A DNA stretch of 64,000 nt from Omphalotus guepiniiformis (taxonomy: Eukaryota; Basidiomycota; Agaricomycetes; Agaricales; Omphalotaceae). The stretch spans positions 372,001-436,000 of the forward strand of contig JAQOOI010000063.1 in NCBI GenBank assembly GCA_028554645.1. Reading direction: 5' to 3'. Below, one piece after another: positions 22,152-32,382 of this stretch. Every line of letters begins with the position of its first letter. Position 1 is the first letter of the stretch. Under the pieces are notes generated by a model that was not told where the DNA came from, did not search any database, and worked only from the letters and a program-made list of their open reading frames with translations. The position numbers were made by a program, and so were the translations under genes.

Positions 22152-25100
22152 ATGGGCGACGAGTACTCCGACATCTTGGGCGGCGATACTCTTCCAATTA
22201 GGCGCAACACTGGGGCTGGACAATGGTCTGGCCTTTCTATTACCATCAAGTCTACTTTTACCCTGTCTCTTTTATTGGTCGCCTATGTTCTTCTCAGTCG
22301 AGCTTGGGAGCACGTCTTAAAATGGCGCGAAAAGTCATACAAGCTGTGCGCTATATCTCCCTCAATTCCATAGCTTCTTACTAACCTTTTTCTAGTGCTT
22401 TGCGAAGAAGACACGGAATTCCTGACAATGATCATCGTCCATTCAATGTCGCATATGCTGCTGTACAACGAGCTCGGGAGCACAGGGAAAAGGAGAACGC
22501 GAGGATACGTCGTGCTGACCGGGTTGCTGCCTCGTCTCAACAACCTCCGCAGGAACGGACCCGGTACCGCCCAGGTATGTCATCTTACGCGTCTCGTACC
22601 ATCACAGCATCGTCTGATCATATGGCCTCATAATAGGTTCTCAACGCAATGCCGATATCTCCAGACCAAACTTACCTGCAGGAGGTCTGCCTGGTCGATT
22701 CTATTCTTCGTCAATGGACAGCTACGCACCGAGTACGTCGAGCAATGACTTCACTCAGTATGTTCTTTTCAATCGATTCGAGCTCGTGCTAGACCTAACA
22801 CGTAACTACAGCCCAGCACATTCCAATTCCAATCGAGTCACCTTTGCTGATGGCTACAACACCAGTGCATCGCCCCTCGACACTCACGCCGAACTCGCCG
22901 GACCTTCGAAACGATCTGCCCGCAAGAGTCTGGGTATATTAAAAGTTAGCGATGATCGAAAGAAGCGCGAGCGTGGCTTGGATGAATATGATGAAAATGG
23001 CGATATTGCGAAGAAGACGCGCGTTGAAGGAGATGAGTTTATTGATGGCGATGAAGAGGCCGTATGGCAGGATTCCCACCTCTCGCAGTCGGCCACGCGG
23101 GGGCCCAAACGGGGACTCGTTGACGAAGAGGACAGTGACGATGTATCGTCCAAGAGGGAGAAGAGGCCTCGGAAGGTATCTGCTGACAAGTCAGCCCCTA
23201 TGTTGGTAGACGACGAGGGTGAAGACCAGCTTTCGGATTTGAGGTCTATATCGAGGGGCAAGAAGCGAGATCGTGCTGAAGCTGGGTCGACCTTTGGCGG
23301 CGAAGAAGAGGAAGAGGAAGAACGAGAAGTTGATAGCAACGAGAAATCCAGGCGAAGAAAAAGGCGAAACAAACGAAGGTCAGACGCTGGGGCATCTTCT
23401 CGTGGTAGGAAACGTGATAGAGATACCGATGATGAAACTGGTGAGAGCGATGATGGCACCTCTGTTCAAATCGCCCGGAAAAAGAGAGGAAAGAACAAAC
23501 ACCGGGAAGAGGAGGAAAAGCTCAGTGACATCTCGATGGAAGATTCCTCAATTGTCAGCTCGAAGGGCAAGAAGATTGGGGAAGAGTGGACGAGTAATGG
23601 TGTACGTTACAAAATTGGTCCGAATGGGCAACGGCTTCGTCTGGAGTTAATCAAGAAAGCCAGGCAAAAGTTTGTCATGGTAAGCGTTCGCTGAGTTGGT
23701 CAAGTTACAATTCTGACAACAAGTTTGTCATGCCATTAGACTCTGTTCACCCAGATCGCAAAGCCAACATGGAGGTCTACGTCGAGGCGTGGCTTACAGA
23801 GGAAGAATACAGAGATGCAAAAGCGCAGCAACTCCTGTCGTGGCAGGATTCTCCTAAGGCTTCTACTGAACCGGAGACTCCTCCGATTACCACACCCGTA
23901 AGTTTTCTCTCCGTTCTAACTACTATATGACCGTCAATAATTGACTTGCTCTACTTAGAAATCTACATCACCGCCGGCTCGTACCGGTAAGCACCTACTA
24001 TGGGAATCAACCTCAACGCCTCCGATAACTCGACAAGATAATCCTTTCGAAAACCCACCCAAGCCCCCTACGTCTCAGGACGCTCTCCGCCGATCTATAG
24101 CGACTAATGTTGGTCTAAACCTAAATCCTTTCCCCTCCCGCCGCATTGCATCTGCCGTTCGTGTACCTACCAATAGTGGTACACCATCCTCACCGGGACT
24201 CTCTGACAGCACGAACAGTCTGAGCAGTCCTCGGACATATAGACAATACTCCAAGTGGGAGAAACAGGACTTGGAAGCCAAGGCGATGATGCGAATGCGC
24301 GAGTCCAATCGCCAGAAAGAGGAAGAAAAAGAAAAGAGAGAAAAGGAGGAGAGGGAAAAGAAAGAGAAGGAGAGATTGACACTTGCGCCCCCACCGTCAC
24401 AGTCAACGATACCGAAGATTGTTTTGACTCAGGCTTCTGAGGAGAAAGTGGGTGCTACGAAACCTGCAGGCTTCTCGTTCCCCGGTGTCTCGAGTACGCC
24501 TACTGCTGGAGCCGGAGAAAGTAAAGCTGAACAACCTAAACCCCCAGCGTCATCGACGCCGGCATTCTCATTTGCCAAGCCAGCTGCACCTTCATCGGCA
24601 TCGACAGGCGCCCCTACCTCTGCGTCTGCATCTTCTGCATCCCCTTTCTCGAACCCTTTTTCATTCGCACCTTCTACCGCCAACTCTCAGGATAAATCCA
24701 AGCCTTCCCTAGGTCTCGGTATGCCTTCGACAACTCCCGCAAATTCATCAACCTCTGCCGCTGCTACTTCTAGTAGTGGTGATGCAACTAACAACGCCGC
24801 TGCACCGCCCAAATTAAACTTTGGATTTCCGTCAAAACCTACTGGCTCCTCTGAGCAGTCAAGTAGTTCATCTAGCAATCCGTTGCTTTCACGTATGGGA
24901 GGCGCTGCACCATCAACGCAGAGCCCTGCTTCATCTTCACTTGCCCCTCCGACGTTCTCGTTCGGCCCGAAACCTGCATCTGCTGCTACCCCATCTCAAC
25001 CTACCGCTCCATCACCATCACCCTTTGGTGCACCTCAGCCTCAATCATCACAACAGCCACAGTCACAGGGACAGTCAACAACTGGTGCTGCGCCTGTCAA

Positions 25101-26421
25101 GTTCAACTTTGGTGTAAACAATAAGCCGGCTACTTCTCCGCCTGCTGCGATGTCGACCGGTACACCCTCTTCACTGAGTGGTGCTCTGAACTCTAATGCC
25201 CCGTCATCAGAGTCTGCGCCGAAACCTGCTTTCAGTTTCGCAAACCCACAGTCTGCGGAAAGTTCGGCTAGTGGGACTGCCACTACGACACCAAAGTTCA
25301 GCTTTGGTACGCCCAGTAGTTCTACGCCAGCACCTGGAAATAACAGCTCAGCTGGTAACGAGACAGCTCATAAGCCTGGGATAGGCATCTTTGGTGCAGC
25401 TGCATCTACCGCGCCCAAAACGGATTCAGGGTCCACTGCGCCGACGTCAACAATGGCTTCGCCATTTGGAGGAGGTGCTTCTTCAGGGAACAACATTTTC
25501 GGTGGAGGTTCAAATGCATCGAAAGACGCTTCAAAAAACAATAATGTCTTTGGAAGTGCTGCAACGAGTTCTTCTCCTTTCTGTGGTGCAGGTGCGGGAT
25601 CTAGTGGGAATACGTTTGGTGTGAGGCCACCTTTGGGGTTCTCGAGTGGTAGTGCACAACCTTCTGCGTCGCCTTTTGGTGGTAATGCTGGTGGGATGAC
25701 CTCTGCTGGAGGCGCGGGCACGGGCACGGGCAATGCGTTTTCCTTCGGTACTAAGCCGTCACAGACAGAAACGTCGTCTACCGGTGCTGGTCCCTCTGGA
25801 ACAGGAAGTGGTGAAACCAAGTCTGCGTTTGGATTTGGCACGGGGGCGGGCACGTCCTCTTCGATGGCACCTGCTGCTGCTAACGCGAGTTCTTCGCCAT
25901 TCGGTGGTTTCGGGGGTGGGATGAACGCGTTTGGTGCTGCAGCCAAGTCAGCTGAGACCTCTGGGCAGTCTAAACCATCAGGTTTCTCGTTTGGTTCGAG
26001 TGCTGGAGCTACTAATGGGTCTGCATCGAACCCACCCAAGAATGGATTCGCATTCGGTACACCAACCGCAGCGCCGACTACATCCGGCGGTGCACAGACA
26101 CCGTCAAAGTCTGCGTTCTCTTTTGGAAACACGAATACGACACCTGCCGGGACTCCGGGTGGATCTTCTGGCTCTGCTGCACCTGGTTTCTCGTTTGGAG
26201 GACAGTCGGCTGGGTCTGGGTCTGGAGGTGCCAGCGGTGGTGGTGGTGGTTTCTTCGGGCTTGGTGGTAACCCGACGTCATCTAATGGGGCACCGGCACC
26301 AGTTTTTGGTGCGCCTGTAGGTGGCTCGTCGCCTTTTGGCGGGTTCGGGAGTGCAGGAACGTCGGGTTCAGCTTTTTCGTTTGGCAATAAGCCTTCTGGG
26401 TCTGAGCAGCAGTCGAAGTAG
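22152..26421 (+). CDS. FG-repeat nucleoporin with N-terminal transmembrane anchor (POM121-like architecture)
   Basis: Seven exons (22152-22345, 22396-22574, 22637-22757, 22812-23679, 23724-23897, 23959-23986, 24038-26421) keep one frame through GT-AG introns and give 1,315 residues. In order: a short N-terminus; one hydrophobic helix at about 31-51 (TLSLLLVAYVLLSRAW); a basic stretch (ALRRRHGIP...RRADR); a long acidic/basic region with NLS-like clusters (KKRERG, RRRKRRNKRR); a conserved-looking globular patch (SNGVRYKIGPNGQRLRLELI); a charged helix rich in Glu and Lys; and from about residue 668 a Ser/Ala/Pro-rich tail full of FSFG, FGFG and SPFG repeats. The tail is typical of pore-lining nucleoporins that bind transport receptors. 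A single membrane helix at the N-terminus resembles vertebrate POM121 and would anchor the FG tail at the pore membrane. A relation by descent is not shown. The 51-nt intron at 23987-24037 is in frame and may be optional. Confidence 0.8.
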
Positions 26422-26821
26422 GTGATTGTGCTTTGTGGTGCTTTGATTTTTCGTTATATACATATACTATTCTATGCTTTTATGTCTTACTTGATGTCGG
26501 TTTGCGCGCCAGCCTCTCTTTTTTGCTTTGTACGCAGTTGCATATGCGTAGCATAATTCACTTTCGATTTCGATGACTTCTCTACTTGGACTCTAGTAGG
26601 AGTAATAGGCATTGCAATGTGGTCTTTCACGGCCATGGTCATTGTATTATAATGCAATTATATCATTAAAGGTGGAAGAGTTTCTGCAGTCCCGAAACAT
26701 ATCCAACAGACATGACTGTCAACTTTTCTAACCGGTCAGTGGATGAAGAAATAGAATGAGCATCATGAAATACAGAAACAACAGCATATACTCACTGAAG
26801 ACCTCTGCAATAGTACAACTT
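26422..26821. other. Convergent 3' region between the FG nucleoporin and bL31m genes
   Basis: AT-rich sequence holding the 3' untranslated regions of two convergent genes. I see no further gene. Confidence 0.5.
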
Positions 26822-27322
26822 CTACCGACCCTTCTTTGCCTTCTTCTTCTGCTTCGAGACATACAAACTAGGATCCACAAGTTGACCCTCCAACTCCATC
26901 CCTTCCGTACCCTCCATCCAATCCACCGACTCACCAGCCCCACCAATACCCTCAAACTTCCTATTAAACTTGCCCAATCTCCCAGTCGTACTCGCTTCAT
27001 CCTCAAGCGCCTGATCGTCAGCCCACATCGCAGTGTTCCACACCGGGTTATTCGTCGTGTCGCGCGTGAGGCGGATAAGAGACCGAGGTGATGTCGTCCA
27101 GTGCGTGAATGAAGTTCCGTCGGAGCGAATTACGCGTTGAGGAAATTTTGGTACGACTGGGTTGGGTAGGACGGGTGGACGTCGTTTCCAGACGTGGGTG
27201 CGTCCGTAGGGTGAGCTCGAGACGGAGCGTGTTTGAGTTTGGTTTTGGATTGTTTTTGGTGTGAAGAGGCGGTGAGGTGAAGATGATGCCCACCGAAGGC
27301 AGAGGTTTGGAGATGCGCTCAT
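26822..27322 (-). CDS. Mitochondrial large-subunit ribosomal protein bL31m
   Basis: A single exon of 166 residues from the ATG at 27322. The N-terminus (MSASPNLCLRWASSSPHRLF) is basic and Ser-rich, as in a mitochondrial presequence. The central part has the fungal bL31m pattern: VIRSDGTSFTHWTTSPRS, LTRDTTNNPVWNTA, and GRLGKFNRKFEG. A Lys-rich tail (KQKKKAKKGR) ends it. Yeast Mrpl36 is the counterpart; it belongs to the central protuberance of the mitoribosome. The frame is open further upstream to 27421, almost into the tRNA gene, so a longer start is possible but unlikely. Confidence 0.85.
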   Translation of the reverse strand: MSASPNLCLRWASSSPHRLFTPKTIQNQTQTRSVSSSPYGRTHVWKRRPPVLPNPVVPKFPQRVIRSDGTSFTHWTTSPRSLIRLTRDTTNNPVWNTAMWADDQALEDEASTTGRLGKFNRKFEGIGGAGESVDWMEGTEGMELEGQLVDPSLYVSKQKKKAKKGR

Positions 27323-27421
27323 GGTGGTCGAGGATGTAAATATTGAAGTCAGTGTAACCCATGGAAATTCCGTGTTAAGCGAGCTCAGGGCTATAATGTT
27401 TCGGTTTCGAGACCAAATCAA

Positions 27422-27506
27422 GGCCTGATGGTCTAGTAGTATGATTCCTTGTTAGGGCTCAATTGCCTAATCGAGGAGGTCCCGGGTTCAATTCCCGGTC
27501 AGGCCC
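27422..27506 (+). tRNA. tRNA-Pro (anticodon AGG) with 13-nt intron
   Basis: The acceptor stem pairs GGCCTGA (27422-27428) with TCAGGCC (27499-27505), discriminator C at 27506. The anticodon stem pairs CCTTG (27447-27451) with CGAGG (27472-27476), with anticodon AGG in the loop TTAGGG. A 13-nt intron (27458-27470) sits one base after the anticodon, the canonical 37/38 position. The T arm is CCGGG-TTCAATT-CCCGG, which also supplies the B box. It lies divergently about 100 bp from the bL31m start. Confidence 0.93.
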
Positions 27507-27525
27507 TAGTCCAATGTATTTACCC

Positions 27526-27530
27526 TTTTT
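27526..27530 (+). terminator. RNA polymerase III terminator of tRNA-Pro
   Basis: A run of five T on the plus strand, 20 nt after the mature tRNA end. Confidence 0.65.
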
Positions 27531-27754
27531 GATAGTATTTTCTCGAATTTGATGAAGGGCTATCTTCTTATTTCTCATGTTAATTGGCATGGACAATTCT
27601 GCATTATTCACTGTCTTGACACTCCATACTACACTCCATTGTACATTTATGTACTACAGCTACATGCAGTGTGTTGCTTTACAAGACCCACAGACTACTT
27701 ACACCTAACACGCACCTATCGCCTTGACGGCCCAAGAGGAAGGAGGGGGAGCCT

Positions 27755-30432
27755 TCACCACCAGTGATCGATATACGTCGCATCTAATGCCCTTTTCTTC
27801 TTCTCTTCCCAAGACATCGACACGGACATTCCATCATCATCCCAAACCTGTGCTTTATCCAACGCGTTTACAAACCCGCTCGTAGGTTTATCCTTGGCAT
27901 CATTGAACGCACTGCTACCGAACCGTGCCATGGACCATATCGCTAGCATTTCCTGTGCGCTGTGAAGGAGTTCATCTCAGTGGGAGAGTGAGAGCGGGTA
28001 GAGCTTAAGTATGGGACGTACGCTTTTGAAGGACCGTTGATCTAATGAAAACGTAAGTTTGTACTTAAATGAACGCACGAACCATCCACGCGTACCTGCT
28101 CATCGCCATACCGCACAGCAGCCTCATTGACCCAAGACACAAAGTATCTCATATTAACTGAAAAGAAAACACCACGCCGTTAACACTTCTATTGTCCATA
28201 TCAAGCCTGTCAAAGACCGACTCACCATCCGCTTTCCCAGATCCCAAGAACAAGAAATACTTATTGAACCCGCCCTGCTCTTTGACGCGTTTCTCGTACG
28301 TTCGCCACATATCCGACGTCGAAGGCAGCTTTGCGTGGTTTTTCCAGACGGAGGATAATGCAGCAGCGATGTATTCTGCGTAGACGAAGGATTGCATGCC
28401 TCCGTTCACTGTGAAATAAAGGGATCGTGAGTCGAGAGGAAGTACTAGTGTGTGACGAATGGGTTGTTAATTATCATACCATTGACGAACCCAAGTGTAG
28501 GTTCTTCGATGTAGAATATGTCGAGATGGAGAGAACGGACGTGCGAGCCGTCTGTTACTAGAGGCTGCGGAGAGCCAGCTGGTGCGGTGTCGTTGGGGCC
28601 CAGTGTAGGATCGAGGTATTGAGGCAAGAAAGGATACGTGTATCTGAAACCTTAAATACAGGTTCAACCACCGTTGTAGTCAACCCACGAGAAGCAGTGA
28701 CGCAGGACACTAACCGGTACAGAGTATGACTTCGTCTACTCCTTCAATAACCTGTGTAGTCGATCGTTCAAGGTGGATACACACTGGGATGCGGTGTGAG
28801 GGGAGAGATACTCACCGTTCCATTGACCAACTCAATCTTGGCTTCTTTCAATTCGGATTTGCCTTTCAGAGAATGAAATTGTTTGATCTCGCCTATCATT
28901 GTCGTGTTTTTGGGTAAAAATGGGAGGAAGAAGCTCAGAGGATAGTGTGGATGAGGGTCTGTGAGAGAAGGGCATTAGTTTAAGGTAATGTTCTTGCCGT
29001 ACTTCAGGTAAACAAGCATTACCGGTATCAGGCTATAATTGTTCCAGTCAGATACTAACTGCAGTCAAGTAAAAAAAAGGCACATACGCGAGTCGATACA
29101 TAGACTTTCGAAGCATAAGGGTTGATTTCTGCGCCGATTTCCGCACCGCTGGACTGTTAGAGAATGAGCCTGTCAAATCATAGAATACTCTAAGCTAAGC
29201 AAACTCCGTACCGCAGCACCGATTATAAGCACGCTTTTGTTCTTGAATTCCTCAGGCCTTCGATACTGACGAGAATGATGTATATGCTCAGGGAACTTGC
29301 CATTCCATTCCGCAAGACCAGATATAGGTGCCATACTTGGAGAGTTGTACCTCCCTGTGGCAATGACAACTGCGTCAAAGTTCTGTGGAGTCCAAGCAAT
29401 TCAGTATTGCCTCGGTCAAAGGAGTGGAGATATGCATACATCCGTCCACCAACGAATCCTACATGACCCTTCACCAGTTTGAATAAACTCTTTCAAAGTC
29501 AACTTCCACCCAATATGTTTCCCATCAACATATCTCTTCTCTATCAGCTCAACGCGTGTGTTGTAGAACACGTTGGGATTGCCGTCGTCTGTGTTCACAC
29601 CGTGATATGAGGCGAAAGCGCGGACGTAACGCGAAAGCTGTTTCTGGGAAATTTCTAGATGGTCAAAAGCATGAGCGGGATTTGATCAGTTGACTGCATG
29701 TACAGTACACGGAAGACATCCGCACCCCACGGTAAATCCTCAGGCCAATGTAACTCGGGTATCTATTCAAGTGGAACTATGTCAGCACACCAGAAACAAA
29801 CAGGTGCGGAGCCGAATAACTCATTACCTGTTGGTCAACCTACATCCTACCTGTTAGAAAGTTTCGTTTCATAAACACACGAAGACTCACATGTGGAGCA
29901 TTCGATTTCAAAGTATCCCATACGGGCTTTGGAGCATGATGAGCCCTCCTCTGCACCGAGATCCAAGCAGGGTCCACATCCTCATGCACCTCTTCATACG
30001 GAAGGCTCTTCCCAACTGGAGGCAAAGAAGGACTATAATCCGCAACTGCAGGTACTAGATTCGGTACAGGGGCGTTTAACGGTTTGTCTTCAGTGTAATG
30101 CCAGACACCACCTGGATGGCAGTCTCGTTCGAATAATTGGACATCGTAGCCTTGTTTTAGGAGAGTCCTATAGTTTATGAGACCCCTGTAGAGTTCAGGT
30201 ATTAGGTTGGATAGGGTGTATGCGTTGAAAAGCCATGTAAGAGTAGATCTTACCCTACACCAGCACCGATCACAGCGACTTTTCGAATCGGCCATTTGAA
30301 TTCGTAGAAATGGCTCTCAGAATCATTGAAAGACAGGGGTTGTTGTTGCACCAATGGTCGCTGCTCTGCTGCTGCGAGCTTCACAGGGCTCAAAGTAAGT
30401 GCAATAGCAAAAATTGAACGCCCTAGACGCAT
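27755..30432 (-). CDS. Flavin-containing monooxygenase (FMO family) with N-terminal signal peptide
   Basis: About a dozen exons run from the ATG at 30432 to the stop at 27755. The N-terminus (MRLGRSIFAIALTLSPVKLA) is a likely signal peptide. The FAD-binding Rossmann motif GAGVGGL spans the first intron and only forms after splicing, followed by LFERDCHPGGVWHYTE. Further on are the FMO-type motif FPEHIHHSRQY, the NADP-binding motif SVLIIGAASSGAE (also spliced), and ATGRYNSP. The enzyme class oxygenates soft nucleophiles (N or S) or makes esters in Baeyer-Villiger variants; the substrate cannot be told. Entry to the secretory route is unusual for fungal FMOs, many of which are cytosolic. The C-terminus (SMSWEEKKKRALDATYIDHW) is soluble and lacks a retention signal I recognise. 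Confidence 0.82.
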
Positions 30433-30711
30433 CTTGAGGGGTCAAAAGACGTTGAGATAGATGAGCGCCGAGGGGAAGAGTATGTCGGTCGGACCCAAAT
30501 TCGAGCTTAAATGAATGAAACGTAAGAGATAAGTCATGGGGTCAGAATTAGTTCCGCTCTTATGCATTCCTTCCATAACCTGCGAATGCGCCTGGAAGAG
30601 TCGAATGTCAGAAAACATGAAAATCATTAAGAAAGACACGAGTAGAGACACGAACCATCGATTCAAGATAGAAACCAAGATGAAGAAGTTGAACGATTAA
30701 TTAAGACCCAC

Positions 30712-30750
30712 TCCCCGCCGGCTGAGCGACACCGGCAGGCAAACTCGGTA
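30712..30750. repeat. Short GC-rich hairpin repeat, copy 2
   Basis: Reverse-complement match of about 36-40 nt to 6812-6847, including the CCGGC/GCCGG stem. It lies about 300 bp upstream of the monooxygenase start. Confidence 0.5.
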
Positions 30751-30779
30751 CAGGCCGCGGCCAAGCGAATCCAATCTCT

Positions 30780-31097
30780 TTGAGTCTGTACTACATAGTC
30801 GCTTGTTCGCTCCTGCTAGACAATGTAGCGAAAGTGGTTCAAGGGCACTCGCATTCATCTCACGCACACTCACATGGTGGCTTTAATGAATATGCATGCC
30901 AGTGCCCTCGTTCCCTCGTACTTCCTGCTGTGCTAGGAGATGCTTTGGGGAACGTTGGTTTCACTGCAACAGGTTTAGTGCTCTGGCTTGGAGCTCATAT
31001 CACCTTGACCCACCTAATGATCAGTCTGATCATACACGTACCATTATCTTCTGCCTTGCCTCTCGGTATATTTTCACCACCTTTGTGCTTTCTATGA
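30780..31097 (+). pseudogene. Relic of a CDF-family zinc transporter (ZRC1/COT1 type)
   Basis: The text carries hallmarks of fungal vacuolar zinc transporters: a His-rich loop (GHSHSSHAHSHGG), VLGDALGNVG with the conserved Asp of the metal-binding helix, and SSALPL. The part that should read as YHFDP-type sequence is in another frame (SSYHLDP), so at least one frameshift has occurred. Only about 100 codons of a protein of more than 400 remain. The family exports Zn from the cytosol into the vacuole. No active product is expected. Confidence 0.7.
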
Positions 31098-31099
31098 GT

Positions 31100-31900
31100 T
31101 TTTGACTTTTCTGTATTAGTCTTCCGGTATGCGTAGTGTATGTACCGCTGTTCACGAGGAGTTCCAGGCTGGACTGTGTCTACAGATAGACCGTCTATCT
31201 GTATATCTCGGATGATGGCATCATCTATAAATCAGCTCGTAACATCCATCTCGATGGACTGACCATCCGCTACGAAGCATTCCACGAGTTCATTGAAAAA
31301 ATGGATCGAAGTCATCGTCGACCTCAACTACCACCTCCACAACGGCTCTCTTGTCGTCCACACTCCTCAATCGCTCTCCCTCCGAGATGTCATCCACTGT
31401 CCCTTGGCTCGACCTTCAATTAGTCGCCAAGCCGAACTTTGCCAAACTCGCCAGCTCTGCCTGGGCTCAAGAGTTCATGGGCACAGGTCGCTCCACCATC
31501 GTCGAAGATACCATACATACGTAACATAAAAGAGTTTATCAACTCGTCAGTTGGGAAGGCCTTGGAGGAAGAAAGTCGTGCTACGGTGTCAACGAAGTTG
31601 TCGGAGATGGTGAAGAACGAGGTCCGGGCTCAGGCGAGCGCGGAGCTTTCTATGAGTTTGACTGACTCTGAGATGCTTCGCGTCATGACTCAGGTGAACG
31701 GACTGGGTATGATGGGACTCCAGGCCTCAGCCTAAACATCCTGAGCTATAGACTTTCAGAATAACATTCATCAAATGTGTAGGGCTTACATATATGTGCA
31801 TGACTTGAAAGCACTGCTTAGCCTGTCTAATAAATCATAACTTCCTGATGTGTTCACTCGTTCAAGTATTCAAACAACTTCGAATTTCAGCTAGCACCTG
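31100..31900 (+). pseudogene. Rearranged relic: gene R fragment joined to the 3' half of a CVNH gene
   Basis: From about 31100 to 31209 the DNA resembles the minus strand of 13340-13430. From about 31205 onward it resembles the minus strand of CVNH gene 1 (second CVNH unit, C-terminus and 3' untranslated region), up to about 31900. Relative to the intact gene it has a deletion of about 36 bp between CATCT words, an extra A in the run before the Trp codon of the IEVI segment, and a lost 6-bp stretch. The final 60 codons (EFINSSVGKALEEE to GLGMMGLQASA) are intact. It cannot encode a full protein. Confidence 0.75.
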
Positions 31901-32382
31901 AAAATTTCTCCACCTGCCAGGACGATGACGATGCCGTGTATATAGCAAAACTTGGATCTCATGCGTTGTAATATGATCGATATCACACTAAAGTTTGCAT
32001 TGACAAGTTCCTGCTGCACAATTTCGAGACAGATGGAGGCAGTGAGACGAAGTTCCAATTGAATGTTAATGTTGGTAATAAGCAGCTATGCTGCAGCATC
32101 CGGTAAGTATGATATTAAGGTGTGCAGAACAAGAGATGAAGGATGTACAATGATATGAGCACGAAGATTGTAGAAATAAGGATCATCAAAGATGGAAGAG
32201 GTGAATGCGGTGGGAGGGGGTGACTCTAAATTCAACGAAAGTACACAACAATTAATGCTAATGACGGCGAGCCCAGTGACAACAGTACAAATAAAATAAC
32301 GATACATACACGACATATCCTTGCCGTACCATAACCGCATAATATAATCGAGTTGAACAGGAAAAGGAAAGGTCCAGTTGGT
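31901..32382. other. Intergenic stretch, no supported gene
   Basis: It probably holds the 3' untranslated region of the minus-strand gene ending at 32383. The short open frames are not supported. Confidence 0.4.

Noticed and set aside
22152..22373. A separate small membrane-protein gene ending before the FG nucleoporin
   Set aside because: The stop after the helix lies in an intron; splicing at 22345/22396 continues the frame into the nucleoporin.
25368..26387. Long minus-strand open frame opposite the FG tail of the nucleoporin
   Set aside because: It is the antisense shadow of a low-complexity coding exon (Pro/Ala-rich on the minus strand) without splice context or motifs.
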